From the NCBI RefSeq assembly GCF_000485595.1, contig NW_014577099.1, positions 196,663 to 224,792 of the forward strand: DNA of 28,130 nt, in the 5' to 3' direction. Below are positions 25,904 to 28,130 of the stretch, piece after piece. The notes beneath the pieces are model-generated. The model did no database searches, had not been told where the DNA came from, and saw only the letters and a program-made list of their open reading frames with translations. The stretch's first letter is position 1. Each line of letters opens with the position of its first letter. Source of the stretch: Priapulus caudatus. Lineage: Eukaryota > Priapulida > Priapulimorpha > Priapulimorphida > Priapulidae. The position numbers and the translations under genes were made by a program.

Positions 25904-26183
25904 CAACCCAGTCACTCATGGAAACATTTGATTGAAACAATTTGCAATGTAGTAAGTTAGTAAGACTGTTATGTGTGTCAGGTTACAAGGTGAAACAAAA
26001 AGAAAACAAAAGAGCATGGCTACTATTTCCTACGGCCCTGCAAAACAAGATTCAAACAAAAATAAAACAAGAGAAAAACAAAAGAGCATGCACGCATGCG
26101 CACTTAGGAGCGTCCAGTTTCGGGCGAGCGTCCAAATACTACGGTACAGGCCTACAGTGTCAGTGTCAGACATAGCTCTAGTA

Positions 26184-26220
26184 CTATAGCCCGCGTACAG
26201 TGACTGCCGCAGGGCTATAG
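26184..26220. repeat. Short inverted repeat CTATAGCCC
   Basis: CTATAGCCC (26184-26192) and GGGCTATAG (26212-26220) form a 9-bp stem with a 19-base loop. No family resemblance was found. Confidence 0.5.
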
Positions 26221-26450
26221 AACATCTTGAACTAGATTTCGCAGCTGGACCAGCTCCCTGAAGTTCCCACGAAAAATCGCTCACAAAACGCAAAATGATC
26301 GGGCTTTTTAACACTTATCTATCTACGTGGACATCTCACCTATCTTTTTGAACACTTTCCACAACTTTACACTATGTATTTATGCATTTTATTCCTCACA
26401 AGTCTTAGCACTACTTGCAATTTCGTTTGAAATCCTGTTGTGTACACGCG

Positions 26451-26458
26451 TGACGTCA
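26451..26458. promoter_or_regulatory. Full CRE palindrome
   Basis: TGACGTCA, the complete CREB/ATF site, lies in ACGCGTGACGTCACCCG. No adjacent gene start can be identified. Confidence 0.3.
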
Positions 26459-26625
26459 CCCGAAATGTAATAGCTGCTGCCATGTGTTTTGCCTACATTT
26501 TTCCAATGACTATCATGATAGTTCTTATGTTGTTTGGGCTCAACTTGATTGGCCTCCACTTTGTGCCCTCTTTCCCCATGCTGAACTTATAAATAACCTT
26601 TTGTAAAATTTATTATGGTCAGGTG

Positions 26626-26830
26626 AAGATTGGCATTCCCTCTTGTTTGATGAAGCCTGTTCGTTGCACTAGATCATCTGAGCGTGATCATTGCTTTCGA
26701 CACATGCCATCTTCAAAGGAATCCTCTAAGTTTAGGGTCTTTGTTTCTGTCATTCTGTATTGGAATTCTCTCCCTTCATATTTAGTTAGTTGCAAACTTG
26801 AGGCTTTTTTTACTGCGATCTGCAGTGTTG
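26626..26830 (+). pseudogene. Decayed non-LTR retrotransposon tail
   Basis: The frame contains KPVRCTRSSERDHCF and, after a gap, ILYWNSLPSYLVSCKLEAFF, the TRSS...WNSLP...SF layout seen at the extreme C-terminus of many LINE reverse transcriptases. The rest of the polymerase is absent. It belongs to a different subtype from the fragment at 18895. Confidence 0.45.
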
Positions 26831-26939
26831 ATCTGTCTATTTTATCAACTTTGTCTCTTTCTGTCTTCGATATAGTCCCTTGGACTTTGACGACTAATAT
26901 TTACGATGTTACGCGGTTACTCTTAGTGTCACCATAGCA

Positions 26940-28036
26940 CACATAGGTACACTATATTCGATCTGTCAACACTAACCTGAATGCCAGGTAAGCCTAAATA
27001 AACTATATGCAAGTAGTATTAGGAATCAAAGTCCAAAGTATTACAGTGCAGGTTGCAGTAGGAAACGTTTCAGTTTTACTGTTAACTAGAGAGAATTATC
27101 TTGCTCTGCATGGTCAGCTAGAACACGAATTTACATTTACTTACTTATCAATGTCATACATGTTAGTAAATGCCACAACGTGATTTTGTAAAGGCAATCC
27201 CACTAAAAGTGACTTATGTAGGTTTAGAATTAGGGCGCTCATCCATATATATGTCCATGGCTGTTGTTAGGGTCCAGATGACCGCATTTCAATACTAAGT
27301 CATCTGGGTGGATGACCAACTATTCCGTCACAGTATTGCAATGATGTGGTAACATTTCCATTGCTGGCAGCATGGTATAAAATAAAAACTGTAGAAATGC
27401 ACCAGTCTATAAGGAAATATACTTGACATAAACAACGTCTTCAACCCTAGCTTTCTGTTTCAGTTACAATTCCAGTACACTTGTGTGATTTGCCAATAGA
27501 AATTTCAACAAGCCTATGTGCATACAACCATGTTTGCTTTAGCTTCCTTATACTTTTAGGGCCTGTTTATTTTTAACAGACCTATCTGATCTGATCACTT
27601 GATCCTGATCTGCATAAACAAGTGCAAAATCACCCTCAAATTGTCAATTGTCGGTGTAACCTATCACAGGATGGTTCACAACTAGCAACAAGCAATTATT
27701 GTCTGAGTCTCACTGCTACCCAGCAAGGTCAGGTCAGCTAGACCGAGTTCAGTGGATCTGACAAAACAAATGGTCAATTCATGGGACTAACGTGATCGGT
27801 GGTTCTGTAATGCAAGAATGGTTGCTAGGGTACATAGTGTGATTAGAATTTAAAATACTTAACTAATCATTGATACCATTACTTTTTTATTCAGTTATGG
27901 GATTGTTATTCCTGTTGGAAAACAGTTACCAATAACATGTGGTGTTTTCTTTCGAGCAGGGGTGCCATTTAAAAAAATATGGGTGCATGTCAAATCGTGC
28001 CTTAAAGGCAAGCTGTTGGGGTTAGTGTTATATCCA
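26940..28036. other. Intergenic, no recognisable gene
   Basis: AT-rich DNA without conserved coding signal. A run of GATC-containing words occurs near 27585-27612. No defensible element ends were found. Confidence 0.55.
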
Positions 28037-28130
28037 AGGCTCGACACTAGCGGTGGCCCGGTGGCCCGGGGCCACCAAAACTTGATGTCGGGCCACCAAA
28101 ATTTCCAAAAGTTAAAATTTGGTGGCCCGA
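28037..28130. repeat. GGTGGCCCG palindromic repeat cut by the window end
   Basis: Several GGTGGCCCG and CGGGCCACC words occur, and TCGGGCCACCAAAATTT (28088) pairs with a near-complement running to 28130. It appears to be the left part of a dispersed repeat that continues beyond the window. Confidence 0.5.

Noticed and set aside
1-28130. CRISPR arrays, bacterial operons, tRNA or rRNA genes
   Set aside because: Spliced exons, microsatellites and eukaryotic transposons make this animal DNA. No tRNA-like cloverleaf or rRNA segment was recognised by eye, and no regularly spaced direct repeats of CRISPR type exist.

Overview
The window is eukaryotic nuclear DNA from an animal. Coding sequence is split into short exons with GT..AG splice sites, introns are AT-rich, and microsatellites and DNA transposons are frequent. 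The one cellular gene I recognise is on the plus strand: an ortholog of GSE1 (genetic suppressor element 1, KIAA0182), which in vertebrates is a chromatin cofactor associated with the CoREST/HDAC (BHC) complex. Fourteen coding exons can be chained between 2642 and 14023. Every junction agrees in phase and the chain ends at one stop, giving about 1,153 residues. The first coding exon is missing; a weak candidate lies at 220-277. The phylum cannot be fixed from sequence alone. The transposon load and divergence suggest an invertebrate, probably marine, but that is inference.

Layout. 1-840 is CpG- and GT/GC-rich and may be the GSE1 promoter and 5' UTR. 840-2641 is probably intron 1. 2642-14023 holds the GSE1 exons, whose introns carry several transposon families. 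14024-16842 has no coding sequence and probably includes a long GSE1 3' UTR ending at paired poly(A) signals at 16686-16701. 16843-21583 is a complete two-gene PIF/Harbinger transposon with inverted ends and a TAA target duplication. Its transposase frame is open, its partner MADF/Myb-like gene has two internal stops, and a LINE 3' fragment sits between the two genes. 21587-28130 is repeat-rich and has no recognisable cellular gene. It contains microsatellites, several inverted-repeat elements, one element with telomere-like repeats inside, a second LINE tail, and a few promoter-like motifs.

The observation that looks least described is a family of very small palindromic insertions. They share the ends YCARGAG...CTCYTGA and have exact short target duplications (5 bp in four cases, 6 bp in an AT-rich fifth). 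Sizes run from 32 bp (23242-23273), 36 bp (2522-2557) and 46 bp (1685-1730) to a 772-bp foldback element (11891-12662) with the same ends and the same kind of duplication. This looks like one transposon family in which almost everything except the termini has been lost.
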